Assembly: GCA_033807775.1 (NCBI GenBank)
Contig: CM066313.1
Span: 57,261,984-57,325,983, forward strand
Direction of reading: 5' to 3'
Length of the DNA stretch: 64,000 bases
Origin: Saussurea involucrata
Lineage: Eukaryota > Streptophyta > Magnoliopsida > Asterales > Asteraceae
Shown here piece by piece: positions 1 through 12,108 of this stretch; within the stretch, counting starts at the first letter, position 1, and each line of letters begins with the position of its first letter. The translations under genes and the position numbers were made by a program. Below the pieces are notes generated by a model. The model worked only from the letters and a program-made list of their open reading frames with translations, was not told the DNA's origin and made no database searches.

Positions 1-2431
1 ATGATGATGATTCTCCTAACCCTGAAGCCCTATCTAGATAGACAAGGAGAGAAGAGGGAGATATAGTCGAAAAAGAAATGACAGGTGAGGTGAGAGAAAG
101 GCAAAGTAAGAAAAAACATGAGAGTGCAAGTGTGATGGAGCAATCTTCTCAGGTTGCTCCCAACCAGCCTACATCGAGCCAGGCAACCACATCTACTATC
201 CCTTTGCATCCGTTGCATAGGAGTATTGAAAAAGTCGTCGTGTGCCTAGCGGTGCAAATGCACACCCTCCCTAGCCACTCCGTTTCCTCTCAAAAGGAAA
301 CGGTTTCATCTTCTCACGGGGATTCAGCACAACTTCCACCGGTCTCTCGCTCGGAGGGTACTGGTGTTGAAACAAGAGACCAGCCTCCCCCGGTCTCGAC
401 TTCTTTGGATGCACTATTGATTCTAGATCCCCTTGTTGCAAATATTCCTTTGGCTAGGACATGTGTCGATACTACTGCTAACGTCGAGAGTCTTGGTGCC
501 TCGACCGGAACGCCCAGAGTGAGTCTACCTTTTGGTAGCTCGCAAGGACAGGGCGGAAGACCGACCACGGAAACTATCACGCCAACCGTAAACGTAGGCA
601 GTATTGCGGTGCAATCCACCACAGCTACTACAACGGAAAGGCTACGTGCCTCTGGTGTTACTCACCTGGTGTTCATCACCAGGGAAGAAATGGACGGCGC
701 CTTAAAGGCTGTCCAAACAACGATTATGAAGCAGCTTTCAGATGACATGGCCTTCATCAAAAAGGCCATCGCGGGTAAGGGCGTGGCTACCGAAGTCCTC
801 CCATTGCAACCACAAATCAGAATGCCACTGCCATCTCAGACCCCGAGCATACAGAGCATGAGTGTCGAGGCTCTCAAAGCCGCCTTGTTGGATTAACTGC
901 TTACTCAATCCAACGTCGACGGCTCATCAGAAGCTGACTTAGTGAGCATTCTCCGCTCACAATCCCAACCACCGCCCCCGGCAACACCGACAGATACACG
1001 ACTTGACTCTCTTACAGCCACATTATCTGAAGTAAAGAAGGCCCTCGATAAGCTATCCAAGAGGGTTTCCAGCCTTGAAGCCACCTGTAAGGGTCATGTC
1101 TAGAGTTCAAAACGAAGACATGATGATCAGAATGATCCTGATCAGCATGAGGGGGAGAAGAGAATGAGACTGATCGAGCTGTCAACCGACCGACAGAAGC
1201 TACAACCAAAACTCCAACTAAACCACATCAACAGCAACAACCTACAGAGTCTAAAATGGTTCGGGACATGGAGATATCTACATCAGTCAGGGAAACGACA
1301 ATAGAGTCAGCAGATCCAACGGTTGAAAAGCCCGAGGATCAATTCGATGACATCTTAGTGCTGATTGTTACTGAGCGGCCTGTCCTAGAGTTGATTGATG
1401 AGGACTCCGTCGGTGATCCGGAACTTGAGACAAAATGGAGACACAAAGCTATAATTGCCATTCAGTCTGAAACAGAAGCTTTGTGGGATTTCTCTGGCGA
1501 AGATGAGGTTATGGATGATGCCGACTACGATCAGATTCTTCTTCAAAGCAAACAGCTCTCGATCTCTCAGCCAGATTTACACGACACGGCCAGTACTTCA
1601 GAATTTCCAACTCCAACCCCAGTATCGACTTCGGCTCAACCTGCTCTTCCAGTCCGTTGGGAACGGATCTGAATACTGGTTCATTATCTGGAGGAAAATC
1701 AGAAGAAGATGTTTGCCCACTGGATCAGGCCTCTGGACCCGGTAAAGGTTCATGGGGTTTCATTTCTCAAAGATTCCGTTCGCAATCAGTATTTGGAGGT
1801 AATGAAGCACAACAGATTGGTCTCCCACGTCCGCACACATCACAGGATTACAAAAGTTGTGGATATCGTGTCCGACAGGATTGTCAGTGTATGGTTCCCG
1901 ACTTTTACAGTGAAGAGGGAAGACGGTAATGAATGGGTATTTTCGGAAGCCGACTTCAGGAATCTATACCTGGACGACTTCTCGGTTCTACTAAAAGACT
2001 TGAAGACCCACACCATCCGACCGCTACCGATCACAAAAGCCCTCGAGACGATCAAAAGATTCATGAAGTGCACGATTACTCTCGCCTATATCGACGACTT
2101 TCAGTTGGGCCTCGAAAGTAACCAGAAAAAGATCAACATCTTGAAGCCCAATCTGAATCTTCCCGAAGACGTACAGGTACATTCTATCGTATCCAAACCA
2201 GAAACAGGTTTTGTCTATCTAAACGGCCAAGGGGAAAAACGGTTCATGAGAATGAGCGAGGTGCACAAGTTCAGTGAGGGAACGCTGATGAAAGTACAGA
2301 CAGAGCTGAAGAAGATTATAGAAGAAGAGAACAAAGCATCGCCAAGAATTCTCGCCAGTGTCAGAAAGTATCTAGCCAAAGAACTTCTCAAAGCCATTGA
2401 AGACCGGCTAGAATTCAGGAACTCCATTTGA
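1..2431 (+). pseudogene. Sirevirus env-like ORF, broken copy (left element)
   Basis: This is the 3' part of the env-like gene of a Sirevirus-type element whose 5' part lies left of the window. It is recognised by homology to the right-hand element at about 61850-63590: both share the HTLPSH block, a Ser/Thr/Pro-rich stretch, the KRRHDDQ motif and an acidic tail. Open segments run 78-893, 1256-1672 and 1709-2431. They are separated by stops (TAA at 894-896, TAG near 1100) and at least one frameshift. The last 240 residues (1709-2431) contain Lys/Glu-rich helices ending in NSI-stop and have no counterpart in the truncated right copy. In this family the ORF lies downstream of pol and its function is unproven. 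No signal peptide or clear membrane segment is visible. It is non-functional as it stands. Confidence 0.7.
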
Positions 2432-2501
2432 CGATTTGAAATGCTTTTCGCCATCCGAAGGCGATATGTTCCTAACTGGTGTGACACTGAACTTCAATTC
2501 C

Positions 2502-2512
2502 AATGGGGAGAT
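2502..2512 (+). other. Polypurine tract of the left Sirevirus element
   Basis: The run aatggggagatt lies directly against the TGTTAGG start of the LTR. That is where the plus-strand primer of an LTR retrotransposon is expected. The tract sits about 70 bp after the env-like stop codon. Confidence 0.75.
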
Positions 2513-2763
2513 TGTTAGGTCACATTAGTGGAATGTGAAGTACAGGGACTGTTTATGTTATTTCCTGTAAATACCCTTGTGGTATAAATAGTTTGCTTAT
2601 CTCTATTATTAGGGTTTAATGATCATTAGCTTATTTCCATATTACTTTGTACGGCTACACAGTCTGATAATCTTTCTGTTCATCGATTAATGCAAGTGAG
2701 ATAGATGAGTGAATTCTAATTGTGTTGATTACATTGTGATTATTACTGAATCTGGGATCCACA
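2513..2763 (+). repeat. 3' LTR of the left Sirevirus element (251 bp)
   Basis: The LTR begins TGTTAGGTCAC directly after the polypurine tract and ends GGGATCCACA. A TATA box (tataaat) lies at 2583-2589. Its last 15 bp match the 15 bp just upstream of the primer-binding site of the right-hand element (50040-50054) with two changes, which fixes the 3' boundary. From 2764 the sequence is the interior of an Athila LTR, so this element inserted inside that LTR. The matching 5' LTR is off the left edge, so the target duplication cannot be checked. Confidence 0.85.
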
Positions 2764-3256
2764 CATCGTGATCGTAAACGTGAAGAATATACTGATGAAA
2801 TCCCTTATCTCGGCTCTAATCTGCTTCGCTCGGTGAACTTCTCTTCAATCGGTCCTCTATCGTGGCTCAAAAGTGCTCGAAATACCTCTGAAAATCGCCC
2901 CCTCATAGCCTACCGTCGCACGTGTGAAAGTGATGACCTAAAATCCAGAAAACGCCAAGCATAGGAATGGAACAGGAGGTTGCGCGACCTGGCACACGGC
3001 CTCAGGCCGTAGCAAAAGCCGCGTGGTTTCCTGAGAGCTCCGGGTAAGGTCTGGTTCATGGATCTTGGGCTTCCGTTGGGCTTCGTTTTGGACTCTCTTT
3101 TGGACTCTTTTCCGCTTCTTTTTCTCGACGCTCATCTTCTTTTGGATTACCTGCACATTTCACTCGATAAACCATCAAATTCCGCCTTTTTGCTTCAACA
3201 CAAGCCAATCTCATTGGTTTGTGGACCGAAAATAACGCCAAAAAGTGGCGTTATCA
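2764..3256 (-). repeat. Truncated 3' LTR of the Athila element
   Basis: This aligns over its full length to 15364-15856 and ends with the same GTGGCGTTATCA. The outer ~743 bp are missing because the Sirevirus element ending at 2763 lies in the middle of the LTR. The rest should be found beyond the far end of that element, left of the window. Confidence 0.92.
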
Positions 3257-4822
3257 ACAACCCCAAACCGAGCGTTGCTTGTCCTCAAGCAAATTAGCAA
3301 TAAAAGAGAATAAAAGCATATATCAGTGAAACAATAACTGCACAACTCCCAATCGATACCACGTAATGCACTGGTGATTTCCCATACCCGTGAATGCTTA
3401 TCTCACCTACGCCTCACACTTGTCTTGTTTGATCTATGTCCTTCTATTGTGAGTTGAACTCATGACTGCTCCGATTACACTAAGGTCGTACTAGGTCCAA
3501 ACATACTAGGGAAAACATTTCACCTCGACCCAACCTCACGGGATACTCTCATTTCACTCGAACCTAGGTTGTCGCACATGTTGTCATGTATAAGGAAGTT
3601 ATGTACAATGATACTCGATAATTACATGCAACTCTAATGAAAGACGCACAAGTGTCCAAAAAGTCGATCTTAGAGAGGAATCAAGTAGCAAGACAGGGAC
3701 TATTGGTAAAGGTGGTCATATACCCTAATCACATTTTCCAAAAGATCATCCAGGTCTTTTAGAAGGGTTGTAATGGGGCTAGGGTTATGGCTAAGAAACG
3801 AAGAGTAAGCGGATCAAAAATCCTCGGTGTGTCAATCTTTAGCAGTTCTGAACTTTCCTGGCTTCATTTTCTATCTTTTGGCCTTCTTTGTCACTGCTGG
3901 AGTTGCTTTGACTCTCTTATTTACCTGCTGTAGATAGTATCTAAACTACTGTTTTTTTTTGTGGGCCATCATTGGCCCTCTTTATTTGATTGGGGCTGCA
4001 TTGGCCCTCTTTTCTGTCTCTTGGGTTAGAATGACCCAATTTATCTTCATGACTGGCCTGTACTTTTCTTTTCTTCTCTATCTTCCGCTGTTCATTACCG
4101 CCTCTGATTGACACACTTTCGGATAAGGGTTGGCTAAGGCTTTTGGTTAGGGTTTAATAGTGGGTCTGAAATGAAAAGGTGATGAGTGTTTGGCTACAAA
4201 AGGGGTTTTGGGTCCACACATAATGGGTCAAAAGGGACGATAGATAAAAAACGGGTTAAAAATGAACATAATGCCTAGAATCATCTCTTAAGGTCCACAC
4301 GATATGGTCTACTATACCCTTACCCAATATCCTGATGGTCGTCTTTGCTACTCAATGCAATATTATAGCGAGATCACTCTATAATCACGACAAGGAATTT
4401 GAAAAGGTGTATACGAATTAAGTGTTTAAATCCCTCGCAATGAAATACGTCATTTAGGCTCAAATCTCGCTATTGGGTGGTCTCCACTAATGTCCCTAGT
4501 CATGCCTTTTCCCGGTCCTTCCCTAATGGTCACGTTGCTATCACAAGATTCTTCCCACAATGGTCGATCTCAATCATCCAAAACAAAATTTTAGCTAATT
4601 TGATCAAAACATTCAGATGTGCAGTAAATCTACGTGCATATACGGGGGCCCGATTGGCAACCCCAAACCTTGCCCACACATTGTCCCCAATGTGTAGGTA
4701 GGCGATACAAAATGTGACAAATATAATTGTGCGGTTATTACAGTCATCCGGAAGAGAAATAAAATTTAGTACAGTACAACATCAAAATATCAAGAACAAA
4801 AGATAATGGAAACAAACCCAAG
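3257..4822. other. Non-coding 3' region of the Athila element
   Basis: No credible gene is visible. The stretch lies between the env-like ORF and the 3' LTR. It contains short repeats of ttggccctc around 3960-4020 and a T run near 3950. The end next to the LTR (cccaaaccgagc at 3262-3273) reads purine-rich on the minus strand and is the likely polypurine tract. Confidence 0.6.
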
Positions 4823-6090
4823 CTACCGGTAAAAAGATGATGATGCGCCCCCGGATTGCCGGCCTCTAACTCTCTTTCGGCCTTGGGGCTGCGTTGGTGG
4901 TGCTTGTGGTGGTGGTGGTGCTGGCAAACTTGCTAGGGCTTGTCGTGCATCAAAGCCATCCGTTCGTTGGTTCATGCCCCGGAATCCAATATCCATCTGT
5001 TGGTTCATACCTCGAAACCCGACCGCCATCTGATCAGTCAATCGACGAATGTAAGGAGGAGTGTCGCCGCCGTGCTCAGTCGTGTCTGCTGTTGGTGTAT
5101 CCGGGTCATAATCGGAATCGCTGTCCGATGCACTCTCGGATGAGTCATGGACCGGTGCAGCAAGTCGTCGTATCTGATAATTTGGGTCTACCCGCCTTTT
5201 CGCCTCTAACTTTGTCGCCGCCGTTATTTGGTAATTATATTGTTTCTTTCGGAAATCTTCTTTTTATGCGGTGAGGTGTCCTATCAGGACACCGCCTTCC
5301 CTGCAAAAGTGTGTGATAAGGCACAGGAACGGTAAGATACCGTTAAGAGTCATACCTGCATCTAGCAACTCCATCCATATAATATGCCCGATATCCATCG
5401 GGAGGTTATTGTACATGGAGTAGAGGACCTCCGCCACTTGGCTATCAGCGGTGGTGTTGTGTGACGATGGCTTTAGCGAAGCCTTAACAAATAGCATCAG
5501 GAAGGCGATGTCGGTGTGCAGCTCACTCTTTAGAATGTGCTGGTGCGTTTTATTCCACCCTCTTGTCCATTTCGCCGTAAGGATGCGGCGATGGTCGGGC
5601 TCAGTTGTTCCCGGAAATCCAGGTTTGGAGTTAGCCCGTAGGACGCACTCAAGTTGGGACGGCGGGGAGCATGGAGGTATGCACATATATCGTCCGGAGA
5701 GATCCGGACTTCTTTGTCGCCCATCCTTACCACGCATCGGTCGTGGTACACAACCGGTATCATGCACGCAAAAAAATCCTTAACCGTTTCGATACAGTAC
5801 ATGGGAGGGGTTCGGATGAACCTCTCCCATGAGTGTTGGCGTATGATAACCGGCACCCTGGATCCGGCCGGCAGGTTAGCAAGCTTGATACCTCGTTCCC
5901 CAAAGGGTTGGCACCCTTTCTCTATCATATGCTCGTGTCTAGTGTCTTTATCCGGGTTCTCTCAGTCGAACATCTGCCGCCTGTTAGTTGGGTGGATGCG
6001 CTCATATTCTGCGAAGGATATGTGGGTGCTCGGATGGTGCCTCATTATCTGCAGAAATATATATAAACTCAAATGAGTTATCTTGCTCAT
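4823..6090 (-). pseudogene. Athila env-like ORF, decayed
   Basis: This is the ORF downstream of pol in the Athila element. Reading from ATG 6090 leftward, coding-like stretches lie at 5962-6090, 5530-5928, 5264-5767 and 4823-5041 in different frames. They are joined by an in-frame stop near 5960 and by frameshifts near 5540 and 5264. Visible marks are a FIRTPPMYCIETVKDFF block, a VRMGDKEVRISPDD block, a segment around KTHQHILKSELH, and a C-terminal tail with the near-repeat GFRGMNQ followed by Pro/Gln and Arg/Ser runs. The position matches the env-like or plant-transposon-protein ORF of Athila elements, whose real role is unknown. A hydrophobic stretch around 5320-5400 is too weak to call a membrane anchor. 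Confidence 0.6.
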
Positions 6091-6142
6091 AGCCACCCCA
6101 AACCAAGGCCGTAGTCTAGGTTGGTCAAGTAAAGTCAACCCC

Positions 6143-6448
6143 AAACCTCGGTAAAACCGAGGTTTGCAAATGGATAAATGTGAGTGTGTGGATGATGAAG
6201 AGGAAGGCACCCCAAACCTAAGTGAAACTTAGGTTTGTTGAATCTCCTTTCATTTACGTGTACGTACAGATAAAACTCACAATTCCCATGCATGCATATT
6301 GCCAATAAAATAAACTTTTTAGCTCATGCATCTTGACCAACAGTCACGTAGCCACATAATCCCTAGTGCATACATCTAAAAAAATTCAATGGTTTGCACC
6401 ATTGAACAATAAATCGACGAACCCCAAACCTAAGTGAAGCTTAGGTTT
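6143..6448. repeat. Three related hairpins with compensating changes
   Basis: The stems are aaacctcggt/accgaggttt (6143-6165), aaacctaagt/acttaggttt (6214-6236) and aaacctaagt/gcttaggttt (6426-6448). Each has a 3-nt loop. Between the first and second, two positions differ on both arms so that pairing is kept. Confidence 0.75.
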
Positions 6449-7084
6449 GGATATGCTTGCACTAACAGATAAATCCCTCAAAAATACTTAAGGAGTTTAT
6501 GTTGCCACAAACTCCTACATACCATTTATGCACAAAATTGGGGGTGGTCACAAAATCATGAAAACCCAAAATATTTCCCCATTTTACTTCCCAAAAATTT
6601 CCCATCACAGATTTTAAGAACACATTCTCACAAGAGTTACATACCCAGTTGCATACAAGTATAAAGTTCTCATGTCAAATTCCTAGCATACAACAAGCAT
6701 GTATTCACATTTGAAGCATAATATCAACAATAAAGCACCACATTCGTGAGAAATCAAAACATTAGGGAAACAAACATGAACAATTAGAGGAAGCATAAGA
6801 ATAGAGGAGGATAACACATACTTACATTATAGCATAGCAAATGAAGACACAAAAGAACCAAGAGTGAGAGTGCATACCTTAGATCTTGAAAAATGAAGAG
6901 GAAAACTGAAACTGGAGATGAACCCTTGAAATGGTGATGGGGAGAGAGAATTTCAAGAAGAGAGAAAGAGATAGTGCAGAAAATTTGAAGAAGAAAGAAG
7001 GAGAAATGAAAGAAATAAGAAGAAAACACTTGAAATGACATGAAGCAAAAGAAAACTGCCTACACAAAACCCTAGATCGGTCAT

Positions 7085-7290
7085 GGGAGACGCGCGGCTT
7101 GGGCCGCGGCCTGAGCCCGCGTGGCATCCCACGTATGTATCTGTTTCCAAAAGGTGTCCAGAGACACCCGCGGCTTGGCTCGTGGCTTGAGGCCGCAACT
7201 TACACCGCGAGACCCACTGTTCCCCAAAACCATCCAGGGGCTTATGCGGCTTGAGGCCGCGGCTTAGCCCGCGTAAGTCTCTGTTCCAGC
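7085..7290. repeat. GC-rich palindromic repeat cluster
   Basis: Three copies of a degenerate GCGGCTTGAGGCCGCGG-like motif lie at about 7090-7125, 7170-7200 and 7240-7275. Related motifs recur in both Athila LTRs near 2995 and 15595. The contrast with the AT-rich surroundings is sharp. Confidence 0.6.
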
Positions 7291-7406
7291 ATTTTTTTTT
7301 GTAAATCAAAAACACTCAAAAACATAAATTAAAAATAAAACAAACCTCGGTGGGTTGCCTCCCACCCAGCGCCTTGGTTTCGGCCGTGGCTCGACCTTCC
7401 TTCTTC

Positions 7407-8695
7407 TCACTCCTTCGGTTCATCTAGAAACATGGCGTCAGTTACCACCGTGTCTCCTCCATAGTATGGCTTCACTCGCTGTCCGTTTACTTTGAAGGTC
7501 GCCCCATCTTTTCCTTGTAGTTCAATTGATCTGTATGGGTATACCTCCTTGACGGTGAACGGTCCAGACCACTTCGACTTGAGTTTACCTGGAAAAAGAC
7601 GTAATCGTGAGTTAAATAGAAGAACTTGTATTCCAGGAATAATTACCTTAGGTTGAAGACCCTTGTCATGGAACCGCTTCGTTCTCTCCTTGTAGTGACC
7701 GCGTTCTCATAGGTGTCTCGTCTGATCTCATCGAGCTCGTTCAGTTGCAAACATCGGCATTGCCCGGCTGCCTTTATATCCATATTCAGTCGCTTGATTG
7801 CCCAGTAGGCACGATGCTCAAGTTCCACCGAAAGGTGACATGATTTCCCAAATACGAGACGATACGGGGTGGTGCCTAGAGGAGTTTTGTACGCTGTCTG
7901 GTACGCCCACAATGCGTCATCCAACTTGGTTGACCAATCCTTACGCGATGTGGTCACGGTTTTCTCGAGGATTTGCTTGAGTTCCCGATTGGATACTTCG
8001 GCTAACCCTTTCGCTTGAGGATGATAGGGTGTGGTGATTTTATGCTTCACAAAATACTTCTTTAAAACCGCTTCCAAATACCGATTACAGAAGTGACTCC
8101 CACCATCGCTAACCAGTGCTCCCGGAACTCCAAACCTCGATAAGATATTCTTCCGTAGGAAGTTAATCACTACTTTAGAATCATCTGTATGAGTCGCGAT
8201 TGCTTCCACCCACTTAGACACGTAGTCCACCGCTACTAATATATACTCATTCCGGAACGAGTTCGAGAACGGTCCCATGAAATCTATTCCCCACACGTCG
8301 AAGAGTTCGACTTCCATGAAACTCTGCATTGGCATCTCATCCCTCTTGGATATGTTCCCCGTTCTTTGGCACCGATCACACTTAGAGATGAAGTCGCGAC
8401 TTTCTTTGAACATTGAAGGCCAAAAGAATCCTGACTGTAGAACCTTCGCAACTATTCTGTCGGTGCTGAAGTGGCCCCCACATTCTAAGGTGTGACAGTG
8501 GTTTAGAATGTCGGCCTTCTCTTCATCCGAGACACATCTCTGGATCATACCATCGGTACATAACTTATACAAGTACAGCTCGTCCCAATAATACCTCTTG
8601 GCCTCAAAGAAAAATCTCTTCTTTTGGTGGGAGTTCATCTGATAAGGCACTACTCCTCCCACCAAGTAATTTACCAAGTCGGCAAACCACAGTTC
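7407..8695 (-). pseudogene. Athila integrase domain of pol
   Basis: This part of pol inserts the cDNA into the genome. Reading leftward from 8695 it begins ELWFADLVNYLVGG, directly after the TAA that ends the RT-RNase H frame, so only that stop separates it from RT. The H-H-C-C zinc-binding motif is visible (HCHTLECGGHFSTDR, then CDRCQRTG). The catalytic D, D and E lie in GIDFMGPF, VSDGGSHF and KGLAEVSNREL. After ENAVTTRRERSG near 7680 a one-base loss shifts the frame. The C-terminal tail (LLFNSRLRLFPGKLKSKWSGP) continues in another frame to a stop at 7407-7409. Two lesions make it non-functional; otherwise the domain is full length. Confidence 0.9.
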
Positions 8696-10606
8696 TTAAT
8701 GACTAACCTTGAAGAGTTGCTCGTCCGGGAATGAATCGTTGATGAGGGTCTTCTCCTTGCTTTGATCTTCACCTCCCTCAAGTCTTGAGAGGTGATCCGC
8801 CATGGTATTCTCGGAACCCTTCTTGTCTAAAATCTCCAAGTCGAATTCTTGGAGCAACAGTACCCACCGGATGAGTCTCGGCTTAGCATCTTTCTTGGCC
8901 ATCAGATATTTTAAGGCTGAGTGATCAGTGTACACAATTACCTTGGCCCCAACTAAATATGACCGAAACTTCTCATAAGCATAGACAACAGCCAACAGTT
9001 CCTTCTTGGTAGTCGCGTAATTGATCTGAGCATCATCCAACGTCTTACTCGCGTAGTAGATCACATGCGTCCGCTTCTCCTTTCTTTGGCTTAACGTCGC
9101 TCCAACAGTAGTGTCACTCACATCACACATCAGAATGAATGGTAGACTCCAATCAGGAGCCGTGAGAATCGGTGCGGAAATTAGCTCCTTCTTTAACCTA
9201 TCAAAAGCAAAGATACAATCATCAGTGAAGTCGAATTTAGAATCTTTAAGCAATAAAGCACATAAAGGCTTAGTGATTTTAGAAAAATCCTTAATAAACC
9301 GCCGGTAAAACCCAGCATGCCCCAAGAAGCTTCGGACTCCCTTGACAGAGTTCGGATATGGTAGATTTTCGATCACCGCCACCTTTGTCGTATCCACTTC
9401 AATCCCCGCTTTCAATACTTTTTGACCAAGTAGGATCCCTTCGGTCACCATGAAGTGACACTTCTCCCAATTCAACACGAGACTTGTCTCCTTGCACCTT
9501 TTTAACACTGCTTCTAAATGTTCCAAGCATGTGTCAAAAGAGGGACCAAAAACAGAAAAGTCGTCCATGAATATTTCTATGGTCCGTTCAACCATGTCTG
9601 AGAAGATAGCCATCATACACCTCTGAAAGGTTGTTGGAGCATTACATAAACCGAATGGCATACGGCGGTACACAAATGTTCCATATGGACAAGTGAATGT
9701 CGTATTGTCTTGATCTTCGGGGGCTATTGGTATCTGATTATACCCCGAATAACCGTCTAAGAAACAATAATACTCGTGTCCCACAAGACGCTCTAACATT
9801 TGATCAATGAACGGGAGTGGAAAGTGATCTTTCTTTGTCGCATCATTCAGCTTTCGGTAGTCAATACACACCCTCCAACCGGTAACTGTTCGAGAAGGGA
9901 TCAGCTCGTTGTTGTTGTCTCGGATCACTGTGATGCCGCCCTTCTTTGGTACCACTTGAATCGGGCTAACCCACGGACTGTCGGGTACTGGATATATAAT
10001 TCCAGCATCAAGGAGTTTCAAGACCTCCTTACGGACCACTTCCTTCATGTTCAGGTTTAACCGGCGTTGGTGTTGGACAACCGGTCTATGCCCTTCTTCA
10101 AGATTGATGCGGTGCGAGCAAAACGTTGGGCTTAAACCCTTGAGATCAACTATCGTCCATCTAATAGCTGTTTGATGCTCTCTAAGAACTCGTAGTAGCT
10201 TCTCTTTATTCTCGGAATTCAACATGGACGATATGATAACCAGAAGCGTGTCTTTCTCTCCCAAGTATGCATACTCGAGATGATCGGGTAACGGTTTGAG
10301 CTCAAGCTTTGGTGGTGTCTTCGATGAAGGTTCGGACTTAGGAATTGGTTCTCCCAAGTCTTCAATGACCGGTCTTCTCAGGCCTTTATATGTTGGTAGT
10401 GCATTGAGTTGCAATACCGTCTCGCTTTCTTGATCGGTCTCGATTCCCACTAAAGCCCTCATGAGATGATTGTTTACTACTTGATGCTTGTACATCTCTT
10501 GAGGCATAGCTTCCATTAGATCTACCCGGTAACACTCGTTTGGTCCCATGCCTTGCTTGGCTGCCCGAAAAACATTGAAGACAGCTTCTTCCTCACCCAC
10601 TCTCAA
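8696..10606 (-). pseudogene. Athila reverse transcriptase and RNase H
   Basis: The open frame is 636 codons. The RT core runs roughly from residue 170 to 400, with the usual blocks WRVCIDYRKLN, DGYSGYNQI, FTCPYGTF and MPFGLCNAPTTFQRCM. The catalytic box reads IFMDDFSVF rather than YVDD, the form usual in Athila. RNase H follows, with YASKTLDDAQINYATTKKE and VYTDHSALKYL, and ends ADHLSRLEGG. At the 5' side it should run on from the protease, but a one-base loss near 10606 puts them in different frames. At the 3' side an in-frame TAA (8696-8698) separates it from integrase. Apart from these it is remarkably intact. Confidence 0.92.
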
Positions 10607-11148
10607 TGTGAGTTTCCCCCTTTCACGTCGATCAGTGCTCCTCCCGTGGCCAAAAATGGTCGGCCAAGTATCAATGGGATCTCTTTGTCTTCATCCATAC
10701 CGAGAACCACAAAGTCTACCGGAAAGTAGAACTTATCCACTTTGATCAACACATCTTCGATCACTCCATATGGGTACTTGATCGATCTATCGGCGAGTTG
10801 GAGGGTAACATTCGTTGGCTGCACTTCTCCGAGTCCAAGTTTCCTGAAAATAGACAAAGGCATTAAATTAATACTTGCTCCCAGATCACATAAAGCCTTA
10901 CTAAATTCAGAATTTCCTATATGAACAGGGATAGTAAAACTCCCTGGATCCTTAAGCTTCGGGGGAAGCTTATGTTGGATAATTGCACTGCACTCTTCAG
11001 TAAGTGCAACTGTTGCATGCTCCTCAATCTTCCTCTTGTTGGAGAGGATGTCTTTCAAGAACTTCACGTATGAGGGCATTTGTGCCAACGCATCTGCAAA
11101 AGGGATGTTAATATGCAATTTCTTAAAAACTTCAAGAAATTTAGAAAA
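10603..11148 (-). pseudogene. Athila aspartic protease, cut by a solo LTR
   Basis: This encodes the retroviral-type protease between gag and RT. The frame reads LHINIPFADALAQMP, then LPPKLKDPGSFTIPVHIG, the catalytic DLGASINLMP and ILGRPFLATGGALIDV. DLGA in place of DSGA or DTGA is common in this lineage. The upstream side is broken at 11149 by the solo LTR with its gttta duplication. The gag-protease linker resumes at 12109-12368. The downstream side is frameshifted against RT near 10606. Confidence 0.88.
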
Positions 11149-11153
11149 GTTTA

Positions 11154-12103
11154 TGTTGGTCTCGAAGGGTTATACAAGTTTGTAGAAGGGGGGGTTGAAT
11201 ACAAACACACGATTTTTACTTTTCTAAATTGTTTATTGATAAATCAAGACAATTTACAACTTGTTGCGGAACAAGATTAAGGATAAACCTAATCTAAACA
11301 AGTCTTGAGAAACACTAAGTTTCTTGCACTAGAAAGAGTTAAAAGAAATTACGAATAATAACTTAAAAATAAGAGAGAAATAAGAAGATGGTCTGAGCAT
11401 ACTTCAAAACTGAAGTAGGGTTCTTCTTATATACTGCATGCATTTAATGCATGGCAGTATGGCTTTATACGTGGCAGCAGCTGAGTGGTTGCATGTCATT
11501 GACCTTTATAGACAACCTTAGTAGCCGCATGGTGCACAGTGTAGAATCAGAGTTGTTGTACGATTACAGACAAAAGGGATGTCCGTTCTGACAGTTCGTA
11601 CGGAGACGTGCAAGGGAGGTAAGACAATAGTAACATGCAGGGAGACTTCATGATCAGCTTTCGTTGAGTCAGATCTTTATCAGCGAATGATAAACTTCAG
11701 CGATTGCTAAAGTCTTCTACTTGATACTTCACGTTGAGTGGACAAATCTTGGCTTCGCTGATATCTGCATCAGTTCATTAGTAGACTTGTCGCTGGTTCT
11801 TGAGCTTGATCTTCAACTTCAGCGTAGAACATATTTTGACGTGAAACTTGTCTTCAGGGATCATAAGTAAACAAACTAAACTATCAGCGATCATCAATAA
11901 AACTGAATAGGCTCAGAGCTATATGATGATGAACAATGTTCGCTGAATATCTAATATAAAGAGTGAGAGTTACTATCAGCGGTACTGTAAAGTCTTAGTA
12001 CTTATCAGCGATAGTGAAACTCTGATACGTATTGTTTACTTACAATTTTCACTAAGTGTTTAAGAGAGGGTCATTATCAAATCACTGAGGGTTTGGATCA
12101 ACA
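11154..12103 (-). repeat. Solo LTR of the copia-1/copia-2 family (950 bp)
   Basis: The ends are TGTTGGTCTCG and GGATCAACA, and the 5-bp direct repeat gttta lies at 11149-11153 and 12104-12108. The sequence matches the LTRs at 24705-25651 and 28928-29883 along its length. No internal sequence remains, so the element was reduced by recombination between its two LTRs. The TATA-like box is on the minus strand (cttatatactg at 11424-11434), so the original element faced left. Many CAGCGA/TCGCTG motifs lie at 11660-12010. Confidence 0.95.
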
Positions 12104-12108
12104 GTTTA

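Larger units (their letters stand above)
6091..7406. other. Non-coding spacer between pol and env-like ORF of Athila, with hairpins
   Basis: No gene is supported here. The spacer holds three short perfect or near-perfect hairpins (6143-6165, 6214-6236, 6426-6448), each introduced by ccccaaacc. It also holds a GC-rich palindromic cluster at 7085-7290 and a purine-rich stretch at 6780-7050. ORFs on the minus strand over 6784-7315 are low-complexity Phe/Leu/Ser readings of that purine-rich stretch. Confidence 0.6.

Noticed and set aside
314..622. Minus-strand ORF over the left env-like region
   Set aside because: It is an antisense shadow of the plus-strand Ser/Thr/Pro-rich reading, which has a homologue at 62000-62900; the minus reading has none.
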